DNA of 9,842 nucleotides from Sedimentisphaerales bacterium (GCA_030640865.1 DAOWIP010000128.1:1-9842), one strand, 5' to 3'. Positions 1-7,335 are shown, counted from the first letter of the stretch. The notes: a model not told the origin generated them from the sequence alone. Numbers and translations: made by a program.

Positions 1-80
1 ACCGTGAGTTTTTCGATCAAATGCAAGCGGAGAATCTTGATTTTTTCCTGTGCGGTAAACCTTTTTCGCTTGTTCTTCAT
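1..80 (-). CDS. IS3-family transposase OrfA, N-terminal fragment (partial)
   Basis: Reading from the ATG at 80-78 the frame gives 26 residues beginning MKNKRKRFTAQEKIKILRLH and stays open to the window edge. A basic start, then FTxxEKxxILRxHL, is the typical opening of the helix-turn-helix OrfA (Transposase_8) of IS3/IS911-like elements, which binds the IS ends; a frameshifted OrfB normally supplies the DDE integrase core. An AGGAAG ribosome binding site lies about six bases upstream, so the start is well supported. Only the first recognition helix region is visible, so the IS subgroup and intactness cannot be judged. A REP-associated or other HTH protein is less likely given the sequence pattern. 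Confidence 0.65.
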   Translation of the reverse strand, partial: MKNKRKRFTAQEKIKILRLHLIEKLT

Positions 81-132
81 AGCCACTTCCTTTCTTTGAA
101 ATACATACTAATTCAAATTCAGGAAATGTCCA
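1..132 (-). mobile_element. End of an IS3-family-like insertion sequence (partial, runs off the left edge)
   Basis: The first 80 bases encode, on the minus strand, the start of an IS3/IS911-type OrfA transposase. The IS terminus should lie just upstream of that start, between 81 and the cupin stop codon at 148. IS3 elements usually begin TG and end CA; the plus strand has CA at 131-132 in the context ATGTCCA, so I place the boundary near 132. The exact end is inferred, because the other inverted repeat and any target duplication lie outside the window. The element has inserted within about 20 bp of the 3' end of the cupin gene without breaking it. Confidence 0.5.
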
Positions 133-147
133 ATTCCGTCTGAAGCA

Positions 148-663
148 TTACAACCTGACTTCCAGTAAATCAATTTCCTTTTTGATTCTTCGGAGGAAGC
201 TGTTTACAGCGGCGGTATCGCATTCATCGGGTGCCCAAGAGGCGACATCCTTCTGATCCGGTATAAAAGGGCCGGCGGTGGTTTCGTGGAAAACGACGCA
301 TTCAGACAGTGGCAAAACGGTGTGCCAGAGCGGCGAGTTCAGACGATAGAAAAAGGTTTTACCACAGCCGGGAGGAGCCATTTCGAGGCAGCGGGTAACA
401 CAGCCGGTATCATCGAAAAAGACCACTAACATTTCGCCCTCGATAAGATGGAAGGATTCGCTTTTGTCAGTATGACGATGAGGCCGGCAGTAGGAATTAT
501 GGCAAAAGGCGATGACCATTTCGTGGACCTTGTCGTCGTGACCACGGTGCAGGCAATAACGGGCACGGCGAAGGGGCGACCGTATGGCGTTCTGCTTTAA
601 CCGGACAAGATGCTCCGGATTAATCTCGATGATATTCTGATCTTCAAAGTATGTAACGGACAT
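148..663 (-). CDS. WbuC-family cupin-fold metalloprotein
   Basis: A 171-residue single-domain cupin. The first cupin motif is at residues 59-84 (CRPHRHTDKSESFHLIEGE), giving probable metal ligands His62, His64 and Glu69. The second motif supplies His114 in the segment LWHTVLPL. The N-terminal part (SPLRRARYCLHRGHDDKVHEMVIAF, residues 29-53) and the C-terminal 'F..WAPDE' segment near residue 146 match what I know of the WbuC family, named from O-antigen clusters; its reaction is not established. The protein has no signal peptide and should be cytoplasmic. It is divergent from the kinase gene. A TATAAT-like sequence on the minus strand (676-681) is too close to the start to give a leader with a ribosome binding site, and the SD before the ATG is weak (GAGAAATAGG). 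No glycan-biosynthesis neighbour is seen because an IS end follows directly. The cupin call is firm; the subfamily is likely. Confidence 0.8.
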   Translation of the reverse strand: MSVTYFEDQNIIEINPEHLVRLKQNAIRSPLRRARYCLHRGHDDKVHEMVIAFCHNSYCRPHRHTDKSESFHLIEGEMLVVFFDDTGCVTRCLEMAPPGCGKTFFYRLNSPLWHTVLPLSECVVFHETTAGPFIPDQKDVASWAPDECDTAAVNSFLRRIKKEIDLLEVRL

Positions 664-756
664 AACCTATTTCTCATTATATTATCGCAGCATACTATAT
701 AGTTGCTGTTGTGTAAAGCCATATCTTAACACAAAATCGCGTTTATACGTTATTAC

Positions 757-778
757 GCGGGCCACAGGCCCGCCCTAC
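757..778 (+). repeat. REP-like hairpin (7-bp stem, tail CCTAC)
   Basis: GCGGGCC-ACA-GGCCCGC is a perfect 7-bp inverted repeat with a 3-base loop (757-773), followed by CCTAC. Three other hairpins in the window have the same architecture with different stem bases (2977-2998, 3041-3060, 8318-8340). It sits between the divergent cupin and kinase genes, outside both. There is no T-run, so it is not a classical terminator. Confidence 0.7.
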
Positions 779-797
779 TGGAATTTTTAGAGGTTGC

Positions 798-841
798 TAT
801 ATATATATATATTTGTTATTTATCCCAGACGGCGATATAAT
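798..841 (+). promoter_or_regulatory. Probable sigma-70-type promoter of the histidine kinase gene, with a TA run
   Basis: TTGTTA at 813-818 and a perfect TATAAT at 836-841 are separated by 17 bases, which predicts transcription starting near 848 and a leader of about 35 bases ahead of the kinase ATG. The leader ends in a GAGGA ribosome binding site (TTGAGGATGAAATTATG). Immediately upstream of the -35 is an uninterrupted 15-base TA alternation (798-812), which should melt or bend easily. The rest of the 664-882 spacer holds the hairpin at 757-778 and a 10-bp palindrome ACTATATAGT (694-703). Confidence 0.5.
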
Positions 842-882
842 ACTGATTCTAATGCACTGAAGTATGGCTTGAGGATGAAATT

Positions 883-2769
883 ATGCGAAAAGAAAAGGAC
901 ATACACTGGATTCCTCCGGAAAAACTTACGTTGTCCTACTGTTTAACAATGATTTTATTTCTGCTTGCCTGTGTGGGACTGGAATATTACTTCCATTATC
1001 TTCGTGATACAACCATAATCTATACTCATCTGTTCTATATCCCGGTAGTCGCAGCCGCCTGGTGGTGGGGTGTAAAAGGCGGGTTTTCTGTGAGCATATT
1101 TTTGGCTACAATGCACATAGCTTTCGAGTTGCCTGATATTAACATTAACATACTGGCCAGGTCGGTGTTGTTTGTCTTTGTGGGGACTATAGTAGGATTA
1201 ATCCGTAGCCAACGCAAATGGGCAAAAAATATTCAGAAATCAGAAGACCGCTTTCGTCAGGTAGTAGCGAATGCCCAGGAATGGGTATGGGAAGTGGATA
1301 CCGATGGTTTGTACACGTACACAAGTCCGATACTGGAAAGGGTTCTCGGCTATAAACCGGAAGAATTCGTCGGCCAAAAGCATTTTTACGATTTAATACA
1401 CCCTGACGACCGGGAACATTTAAAGAATGAGGTGTTCGCCCTGTTCGCCAAAAAGGGATCATTTCGTGAGTTCATAAATCGGAACGTCCATAAGAACGGT
1501 AAAACAGTATGGCTTTTGACAAGCGGTGTTCCAATGTTAGACGAGCAGGGCAATCTTTTGGGATACAGAGGTGTTGACTCGGATATCACCGAGCGCAAGC
1601 AGGCAGAAAAACTGATTCAAACTCAACGCGACCTTAGCATAGCGATCTGTGCCACAGGCAGCCTTGATGAGGGACTGCGTTTGTGCGTTGACGCCGCGAT
1701 CAATGTTTCAGAGATGGACTGCGGCGGAATTTATCTCGTCGATGAGGAAACTGGGGCATTGGACCTTGTATTTCATAAGGGGCTGACTCCGGATTTTATC
1801 AGAAACACATCACACTATGACGCGGACTCGGAACACGCACGGCTGGTTATGGTGGGTGAGCCGGTTTATTATCCACGTCAATATCTGACCGAAGAACGGG
1901 AGAAAATCTATTTTAAGGAGGGGCTACAGGGAATGGCCATTCTCCCTGTACTTCATGAGGATAGCGTGATCGGCTGTCTGAATATCGCTTCCCATATCCT
2001 TAAAGAAGTGCCATATTCCTCCCGCAACGCGATTGAAGCGATTGTCGGCCAAATTGGCAGCGCGATTTCCCGCCTGAAGCTCGAGGAAACTCTGCGGGCA
2101 TATCAGAAACAGTTGCGGTCGCTGGCGTCCGAATTGTCATTAAGCGAGGAACATGAGCGACGTCGTATCGCTGCGGATTTGCACGATTCCATCGGGCAAA
2201 CGCTGGCCTTTACCCATATTAAACTGGACTTGATGCGAAAAGCCGCCGAGGAAACCGGCCTGACTGAACCATTGCGGGAGATCGAAAAGCTTATCGAACA
2301 AACAATTAAAGATACCGACCTATTGATATCCGAATTAAGTCCGCCGGTACTGCACGAACTGGGTTTAGTAGCAGCTCTGGAGTGGCAGGCGGAGCAAATG
2401 GAGCAGCAGCACAATCTTAAATGCATCTTCAGAGAGAGCGGCCAGAGCAGACTTGATTTACACAGCGACTACCGTACCGTATTGTTCCGGGCGGTTCGTG
2501 AGTTGCTGACTAATGTTGTCAAGCACGCTCATGCAAGCTACGCAAAAATAGATATCAGCAAAGATGCCCAATTTATACGAGTAACCGTAGAAGACGACGG
2601 GATAGGTTTCAACGCAAAGAAAAACGATACTCACGTGAGAAGCGGAGGATATGGTTTGTTCAATATCCGAGAACGCTTAGAACACTTCGGTGGTTATATG
2701 AAGGTCGAATCCAATGAGGATCGCGGTAGCCGTTTTATTTTGACATTGCCAATGAGCGAATCAAAATAA
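883..2769 (+). CDS. Membrane sensor histidine kinase (PAS-GAF-HisKA_3-HATPase), NarL/DegS type
   Basis: A 628-residue sensor kinase. Residues about 17-107 hold roughly four hydrophobic segments (around 18-40, 46-64, 66-82 and 91-108) and form an integral membrane input module that I cannot assign to a named family. A PAS domain with its PAC end follows (about 121-240, ending YRGVDSDITERKQ). A GAF domain spans about 245-395, then a coiled linker leads into the dimerisation/phosphoacceptor domain of the HisKA_3 class (about 420-490), where RRRIAADLHDSIGQ gives His434 as the likely phosphorylated residue. The ATPase domain shows the N box (RELLTNVVKHAHAS, Asn544), a G1 box (DDGIGF, 571-576) and a G2 box (SGGYGLFNIRERL, 587-599), all intact. 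Such kinases pair with NarL/FixJ-type response regulators, but none is next to it here, so its output is unknown. The start is supported by GAGGA and a good promoter. Confidence 0.9.
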   Translation: MRKEKDIHWIPPEKLTLSYCLTMILFLLACVGLEYYFHYLRDTTIIYTHLFYIPVVAAAWWWGVKGGFSVSIFLATMHIAFELPDININILARSVLFVFVGTIVGLIRSQRKWAKNIQKSEDRFRQVVANAQEWVWEVDTDGLYTYTSPILERVLGYKPEEFVGQKHFYDLIHPDDREHLKNEVFALFAKKGSFREFINRNVHKNGKTVWLLTSGVPMLDEQGNLLGYRGVDSDITERKQAEKLIQTQRDLSIAICATGSLDEGLRLCVDAAINVSEMDCGGIYLVDEETGALDLVFHKGLTPDFIRNTSHYDADSEHARLVMVGEPVYYPRQYLTEEREKIYFKEGLQGMAILPVLHEDSVIGCLNIASHILKEVPYSSRNAIEAIVGQIGSAISRLKLEETLRAYQKQLRSLASELSLSEEHERRRIAADLHDSIGQTLAFTHIKLDLMRKAAEETGLTEPLREIEKLIEQTIKDTDLLISELSPPVLHELGLVAALEWQAEQMEQQHNLKCIFRESGQSRLDLHSDYRTVLFRAVRELLTNVVKHAHASYAKIDISKDAQFIRVTVEDDGIGFNAKKNDTHVRSGGYGLFNIRERLEHFGGYMKVESNEDRGSRFILTLPMSESK

Positions 2770-2896
2770 ATAAGTTGTGGGTGGTGAGAAAGAGAAAAGA
2801 AGAATTCAGAATTCAGAAGAAGATAGAAGAGAAGAGAAGAGAAGAAATTGAACAGAAGGTAACAAAGGAAGCAAAGCAAAAAAAGAAGAAAAGATG
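2770..2896 (+). repeat. Low-complexity polypurine tract after the kinase gene
   Basis: From about 2784 to 2896 the plus strand is almost all purine (about 16 pyrimidines in 113 bases by hand count). It includes four consecutive AGAAG units (2825-2844) and a doubled AGAATTC. No credible ORF or T-rich terminator is seen. Strand asymmetry this strong could form triplex or R-loop structures, but that is inference. Similar purine-rich spacers occur in planctomycete-like environmental genomes, from memory. Confidence 0.6.
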
Positions 2897-2967
2897 AACA
2901 TCGAACATTCAACATCGAACGTCGAATTAAAGAAATATTGAATAAAGAAAGAGTTGAACATCAAAAT
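2894..2967 (+). repeat. AACATCGAAC-type short repeat (spurious MNIEHSTSNVE frame)
   Basis: Seven- to eight-base units of the type GAACATC, GAACATTC, AACATC, GAACGTC and GAATTAA follow one another at 2896-2930, and a further GAACATC appears at 2956-2962. Read from the ATG at 2894 the frame gives MNIEHSTSNVELKKY and stops. Short spurious peptides of this form recur in annotated planctomycete-like genomes (recalled, not checked). I take it as a dispersed intergenic repeat and not a gene. Confidence 0.55.
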
Positions 2968-2974
2968 GAAAACC

Positions 2975-3104
2975 GCGTGGGGTGAGACCCCACCATACAG
3001 AAGAATCCCCCTATTTTATATCGGGGGCTAATAAGACAGCATGGGCTGAAGCCCATCCTACATTCTTCGCCGGGAACCAACCCCGCATTAACATGCGGGG
3101 CTAA
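2975..3104 (+). repeat. Array of four small palindromic hairpins
   Basis: Four perfect inverted repeats lie in line. They are GTGGGGT-GAG-ACCCCAC (2977-2993, tail CATAC), CCCCC/GGGGG arms at 3007-3011 and 3023-3027 (tail CTAATAA), ATGGGC-TGAA-GCCCAT (3041-3056, tail CCTAC) and CCCCGCAT-TAAC-ATGCGGGG (3081-3100, tail CTAAAAAA). Two tail classes are visible: C(C/A)TAC after 3-4-base-loop hairpins, and CTAA after the C/G-run hairpins. The last hairpin ends seven bases before the AAGGAGGTG ribosome binding site of the next gene, so it could influence its translation. With the two repeats before it, this array fills the 2770-3123 spacer. Confidence 0.7.
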
Positions 3105-3123
3105 AAAAGGAGGTGGCATAATA

Positions 3124-3597
3124 ATGTCCACACAAGAAGACGTAATTTCCATCAAACCGCATCACTTTGTTGACATTCTCCGTTCGTTAGGTTCCGGCAA
3201 GAGCAAATACGAAGCCCACCCCTACGGACATGCCCAACATATCGTTGCCGAGCATATTCTGCGGGATCGAGATGTCATTTTTGAGATCGAATTGGGAATG
3301 GATGACATTTGCCTGCCATGTAAGCATAATATCGACGGTATATGCGACGATACCATCGATACATCCTTCAGGCCCGATGCGCCCTCTTCAAAAGGAGAAT
3401 GGAATCTTATGATCGACCGGCGATGGTGTGAGCGCCTGCAACTGAAACCCGGCGACCGTATGACGGCAAGAGAGTTATGTGAACTGTTGCGAGATAATAC
3501 CAGCGACATTACGGATATCTATCGGGAGGTTCCGGCTGATCGCGTAGCGGAGAGGGCACGAAAATTGAAAGCGGGTATCGAGAAATTTCTGGATTAA
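3124..3597 (+). CDS. DUF1284-like small cysteine protein
   Basis: A 157-residue soluble protein without signal peptide or membrane segment. Near the N-terminus is IKPHHFVDILRSLG (residues 10-23), reminiscent of the RPHH(L/F) opening of DUF1284 proteins. In the middle comes a cysteine cluster, DDICLPCKHNIDGIC (60-74; Cys63, Cys66, Cys74), with further cysteines at 102 and 119. A CxxC plus later cysteines preceded by 'DDIC' is how I remember that family; a metal or Fe-S site is plausible but not shown. The segment HPYGHAQHIVAEHIL (32-46) is unusually His-rich. The start has the strongest ribosome binding site in the window (AAGGAGGTG at 3107-3115). Upstream is a hairpin array and downstream a likely insertion, so it may be a single-gene unit. 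Function unknown. Confidence 0.65.
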   Translation: MSTQEDVISIKPHHFVDILRSLGSGKSKYEAHPYGHAQHIVAEHILRDRDVIFEIELGMDDICLPCKHNIDGICDDTIDTSFRPDAPSSKGEWNLMIDRRWCERLQLKPGDRMTARELCELLRDNTSDITDIYREVPADRVAERARKLKAGIEKFLD

Positions 3598-3644
3598 AGA
3601 GAAGTGTGATGCAAAAAATTATTGAAACATTTTACTTGTCGCTC

Positions 3645-3671
3645 TTGACGGTTTTGATTTGGACGAATAAT
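3645..3671 (+). promoter_or_regulatory. Possible promoter left upstream of the insertion
   Basis: TTGACG (3645-3650) and AATAAT (3666-3671) are 15 bases apart, a slightly short spacing. If the element at 3705-3858 is removed, this promoter would start a transcript about 25 bases before the lyase/glycosidase ATG. The match is moderate, and the region has no other gene it could serve on the plus strand. Confidence 0.25.
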
Positions 3672-3704
3672 AAAGGTTAATGTTACATGCGAGATAAAAA
3701 AATG

Positions 3705-3858
3705 TGTAACCGTTCACGCTTTTTACAGATTGCGTTCTTTCGCCCCTCTGGGGCTTAAAACAGTGGGTTTTAATATCTTACCGGGGGCTTACGCCCCCGG
3801 CTATGCGCTCTTACGGCCCTTCGGGCCTAATAAGGAAAAGAGTCCGTGAACGGTTACA
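3705..3858 (+). mobile_element. MITE-like element, 154 bp, with 14-bp terminal inverted repeats
   Basis: TGTAACCGTTCACG (3705-3718) and CGTGAACGGTTACA (3845-3858) are perfect reverse complements 126 bp apart. The bases just outside both ends are AAAATG (3699-3704 and 3859-3864), as expected of a target duplication. Inside are four hairpins: GCCCC-TCT-GGGGC (3742-3754), TTAAAAC-AGTGG-GTTTTAA (3755-3773), CCGGGGGC-TTAC-GCCCCCGG (3781-3800) and GGCCC-TTC-GGGCC (3815-3827). There is no transposase, so if mobile it depends on one elsewhere. The right AAAATG contains the start codon of the next gene. An alternative is a large hairpin regulatory leader, since the two ends could pair in RNA. The repeat structure is seen; mobility is inferred. 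Confidence 0.55.
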
Positions 3859-3861
3859 AAA

Positions 3862-6800
3862 ATGTCTTATAAAAGAATATTTATTATTATTTTGAATTTT
3901 ATCATTCTTGTGGGGTCGAGAAAAGTACCTGCTCAAGAAACAGGCCATCCGCGTCTTTTTTTCAACAAGGATAATATAGCAGTGTTTAAGGCGAAGATGG
4001 TACATCCGGCTACCGCCGAGATTTGGCGCGAAATCGAAGCCAAGGCGCAAAGTTTTGCCCAAGACCTGCCCGGCTACATGAAAACCGTTAAGGAATGGCA
4101 GCAGGGCAAAGGTTTTTATCACCTTGCCTGGTCGATTCCTGATTCGCTGGGCTCGACGGCATTTGTGTATGCGTTGACGGGTGACGAGAAATGCGCCCGG
4201 TTTGCCCGGGCGGTAATGCTGGAGTTGATTACGTGGGACACCTGGAGTGCGCGGGAATACCACACGAAATATAAGTTAAAGGTGGGATTACGGATGGGGC
4301 GCATTGCGTTGGGCATGGGCATGGCTTACGACTTAATCTATCCGGCATTGACCGAGGACGAGAGGGCAAGGATAAGAGCAGGCATTTTAAAGCTGGGTAT
4401 CCAGCCTGTTTACGACGAATATGTAGTGGGTGAAAGAAGGATTTTCCTCTGCAACTGGATGGGGGTGAACGTCGGAGGCGCAGGAGTGTGCGCGCTTGCC
4501 ATCGCCGGCGACAACCTGCAGAATCCAAAGGAGATGGAACCTTATATCGCAGGGTTCATTGACCGATACAAGGCCTTCATAAACCATACGGTAGGCGTTA
4601 ATGGTGCCTATGGCGAAGGCGTAAGCTACCTCTCTTATGGATTTGAGGTGGTTCCCTATCTGATGATTGCCGCACGCGAGGCGGCAGGCGTTGATTTCTT
4701 CAGGGAGTCCAACCTTCGATGGCTCTGGACCTATCCTGCATATATGATGTCGCCGAGCAAGAAGGGATACGCGAATATTGGCGACTGCGAGTATGTCATG
4801 AGAGTAGCTGATCATATCTATTTGATGTGCGCGCAGGCAACTTCCAATAGACATGCTCAGTGGTTCTTCCACAATGGCAAGAATTTCACTGCCGATTCCG
4901 GTCTGACTAATTTTATCTTCTACGACCCTGACATCCGACCAGCGCCGCCTGATACTTTGCCGACGTCGCGTTATTTTCCCACTTTCGGCACGGCCGTTTT
5001 CAGGACGGGCTGGGATCCTGAAGATGTCCTTTTTGTCTTTCACAGTGGACCGGTTCACACGCATCATCATGCCGCTCGCAACCACTTTATCCTCGAGGCC
5101 TTGGGCGAGCCGCTGGCCATAGACATGGGCGATGGCGGCAGGGGTTACACTAATCCGCTCTATAAAACGTATTACCGACAAAGCGTCGCACATAACCTCG
5201 TTCTTGTTAATAACAACTCCCAGACTCAGTCGTGGCATCCGGGCGGACAGACCAGCGATTTTGTGGGAAGCAAGTATTACGATTCGGTTGTGGGGGACGC
5301 TCACCTTTGCTGTAAGATGCTCTCTGAAAACCGGCGTGAGGTCGTTTTTATTAAACCCCACTACTTTGTCATTTTTGACCGGATGATTTCTTCTAAAGGT
5401 CCGGTAGAATTCAACTGGCTCCTGCATGCGATTGGTAAGGGTAACATAACCATTGACGACAATACCGTAACGATCAAAAAGGGTGAAGCGAGGCTTGCGG
5501 TGAAGTTCCTGGAACCGGTCGGCTGTAAATATAAAATCCGGGACGGACACGACGCAAAGAGAACAGAAGGTATAGTAGAGACAGAATACATCTCCGTCGA
5601 TACGCCGACGAAAGTCGAGGAGGGCGAGTTCCTGTGTGTGCTCTACCCCTACAAGAGCGACAGTTCCTTCAAACTCCCGCCGATTTCGAAATTGAGAGCA
5701 GACAATGCCCTGGGTGTGAAAATTAAGAGAGACGGAGTGACCGATCAGGTGCTTTTTGCCAGTGAGGGAAAGGTTATAGAGTCGGATGGATTGAGCACCG
5801 ACGGAACGAAATGCACCCTAAGCCTTGCATCGACGGGGGCTTTCGAGAGGTATGCGATGCATCAGGGGCGATACTTTAGATATAAGGATAAAATGCTGCT
5901 TTCTGCAGAAGTCCCGGCAACGATGGCTTTTGGTAGTCTGGAAAAGGACTGTATCTACGGCTTTGCCGATGTTCCTTCTGACACATCCGTTGCCATTTTC
6001 GTTTCAGGCAATCCTTTGAGAGTGGAGATAGACCAGGTTATTGCTGACAGAGGCAGTTTCACTTATGATAAGAGAGAGAAGCTTCTCACTCTCGGATTGA
6101 AAAGAGGGTCCCATCGGATTACGATTTGGCATGATAAGGGGGTGGTGAGACAGGAAAACGAATTCAATATAGCCTACCTTTTATGTTCTGACCCGTATAC
6201 AAGTCTTAAACTTAACGTGACTGAAAAGGAGCTGGATGAAGATTTTAAGCGGATAAAGGCGATAGGATTCACTCACGTAACACTTTGGGCCGGCTCGGTA
6301 TTGAATGAGGAAATTGAGAACGTGGCGCTAATGAAATTGGCTGTCGAGAAGGCGGCGAAGCATGACCTTCGCTGTTATATCTGGTTTTGGACGGCAGGTA
6401 AACCGTTGATGTATGGACAGCCCGGCTGGGATGCGCCGCCGATGGTGGATAAAAACGGGAAAGAAGTAAAGTATATGAACATCTGGGATGAGACGTGGCG
6501 AAGGGGATTCCTGCGGGATTACCTTCACTGGTTGGGAAAAACGTTTGGTACCTATCCGAATGTGGCCGGTTATGTGGTGGATGAACCGTTTGGTAGTTGG
6601 TGGAAGTGGCAACAGTACGGGTACGATGTCCAAATCAGTCGGCAGTTTGTCGCCTGGCTCCGGCAAAAATACGGGGATATTAAAAAATTGAATCGAGAGT
6701 GGGATACTAATTACCAGAAATGGATAGAAATTACACCACCGCAAGAGGGCGCGATGAAAAATCCCGAGTGGCGCGACTGGACGGAAGCCCGCCGGCAATT

Positions 6801-7263
6801 TAGTGTGGATTGGGTAGCGGATATGAATTGCTATCTAAAAGAAGCTCACCCCGGCAGCCGCATTCTGTGGAGCATTACAGCGCGTTATGTGGACAACGCA
6901 CAGGCGGATGAACTTGCAGATTGTCTGGACTGGGAGCAGATCATTCCTCAAATGGATGCTATTTTAATGGCAAAGTTCCCGACAAAGAAGGGGCAGGAAC
7001 AATTCATTCCATTTACAAGGGATGTGTTACGGGGATTGAGCCGGAAGCCGGAGGCAGAAGGTGTGGATAAAATCTGCGCCCTGGTCCTGTGGGAATCGAG
7101 TTGGGTGTCGAAAATTGACCCGGTGATCTTGCAGCAGGTGCTGGAGTTGGTAGCATCTAATAACTTTAGCCTCTATATATGGGCATGGCAGGGAGCCGAC
7201 CATCTGGAGAGTTGGGTGGATTTGCAAACTGTCCTGCGAGAATTCATTTATCAAAAGAAATGA
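3862..7263 (+). CDS. Secreted heparinase II/III-type polysaccharide lyase fused to a GH42-like TIM-barrel domain
   Basis: A 1133-residue exported enzyme. A signal peptide (KR, then a hydrophobic run to about residue 18, cleavage after VPA near 24) precedes an alpha-helical toroid (about 30-350) of the alginate-lyase/heparinase type. It carries NWMGVNVGGAGVCALAI (198-214) and EGVSYLSYG (252-260), whose tyrosines are candidates for the catalytic base. The heparinase II/III-like beta-sandwich follows (about 370-670): HTHHHAARNHFILEALGEPL (399-418) and SVAHNLVLVNN (441-451) supply the conserved histidines. From about 768 to 1130 comes a (beta/alpha)8 domain. It contains VVDEPFG (Glu908, likely acid/base) and FVAWLRQKYGDIKKLNREWDT (929-949), a typical GH42 segment. 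LVLWESSW (Glu1078) is a possible nucleophile. The substrate is probably an acidic or sulfated glycan, not identifiable further. The ATG has no nearby ribosome binding site (AAGGAA is about 24 bases away), and an in-frame stop lies just upstream, so no earlier start is possible. Confidence 0.82.
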   Translation: MSYKRIFIIILNFIILVGSRKVPAQETGHPRLFFNKDNIAVFKAKMVHPATAEIWREIEAKAQSFAQDLPGYMKTVKEWQQGKGFYHLAWSIPDSLGSTAFVYALTGDEKCARFARAVMLELITWDTWSAREYHTKYKLKVGLRMGRIALGMGMAYDLIYPALTEDERARIRAGILKLGIQPVYDEYVVGERRIFLCNWMGVNVGGAGVCALAIAGDNLQNPKEMEPYIAGFIDRYKAFINHTVGVNGAYGEGVSYLSYGFEVVPYLMIAAREAAGVDFFRESNLRWLWTYPAYMMSPSKKGYANIGDCEYVMRVADHIYLMCAQATSNRHAQWFFHNGKNFTADSGLTNFIFYDPDIRPAPPDTLPTSRYFPTFGTAVFRTGWDPEDVLFVFHSGPVHTHHHAARNHFILEALGEPLAIDMGDGGRGYTNPLYKTYYRQSVAHNLVLVNNNSQTQSWHPGGQTSDFVGSKYYDSVVGDAHLCCKMLSENRREVVFIKPHYFVIFDRMISSKGPVEFNWLLHAIGKGNITIDDNTVTIKKGEARLAVKFLEPVGCKYKIRDGHDAKRTEGIVETEYISVDTPTKVEEGEFLCVLYPYKSDSSFKLPPISKLRADNALGVKIKRDGVTDQVLFASEGKVIESDGLSTDGTKCTLSLASTGAFERYAMHQGRYFRYKDKMLLSAEVPATMAFGSLEKDCIYGFADVPSDTSVAIFVSGNPLRVEIDQVIADRGSFTYDKREKLLTLGLKRGSHRITIWHDKGVVRQENEFNIAYLLCSDPYTSLKLNVTEKELDEDFKRIKAIGFTHVTLWAGSVLNEEIENVALMKLAVEKAAKHDLRCYIWFWTAGKPLMYGQPGWDAPPMVDKNGKEVKYMNIWDETWRRGFLRDYLHWLGKTFGTYPNVAGYVVDEPFGSWWKWQQYGYDVQISRQFVAWLRQKYGDIKKLNREWDTNYQKWIEITPPQEGAMKNPEWRDWTEARRQFSVDWVADMNCYLKEAHPGSRILWSITARYVDNAQADELADCLDWEQIIPQMDAILMAKFPTKKGQEQFIPFTRDVLRGLSRKPEAEGVDKICALVLWESSWVSKIDPVILQQVLELVASNNFSLYIWAWQGADHLESWVDLQTVLREFIYQKK

Positions 7264-7275
7264 AGGAAAAAGACG

Positions 7276-7335
7276 ATGATGAGGAAATTATTGTTGGCTG
7301 CCTTCATTTGGGTGAGCGTGGTGGAAAGGTCATCC
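7276..7335 (+). pseudogene. Severed start of a secreted-protein gene (signal peptide only)
   Basis: Twelve bases after the lyase stop codon, an AAGGAA ribosome binding site with 7-base spacing leads into ATGATGAGG, encoding MMRKLLLAAFIWVSVVER and then SSPA. That is a textbook lipid-export signal: basic start, hydrophobic core, small residues before a cut. From about 7330 onward the same frame runs antisense through the FliL-like gene and yields a sequence without recognisable domain (open to 7653). The simplest reading is that a second secreted-protein gene once followed the lyase and a rearrangement removed all but its beginning. Alternatively this is a chance frame, or a real 125-residue overprinted protein. 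Confidence 0.35.

Noticed and set aside
2896..3104. CRISPR-like array
   Set aside because: The repeats are short, unequal and unspaced, with no constant 25-40-bp repeat or spacers, and no cas gene is present.
3102..3115. CTAAAAAAGG after the hairpin at 3081-3100 as a terminator
   Set aside because: The run after the stem is A and not T on the plus strand, and on the minus strand the hairpin is followed by GGTTCCC, so neither direction terminates.
2961..3155. A 64-codon minus-strand frame over the hairpin array
   Set aside because: It is a translation of the hairpin repeats and is not conserved protein sequence.
3699..3864. A tRNA or attachment site for an integrative element
   Set aside because: No tRNA fold or integrase gene is present; the structure is two inverted ends, not a direct att repeat.
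4387..5550. A 387-codon open frame on the minus strand
   Set aside because: It lies wholly inside the lyase/glycosidase gene, has no recognisable domain and reads as low-information antisense sequence.
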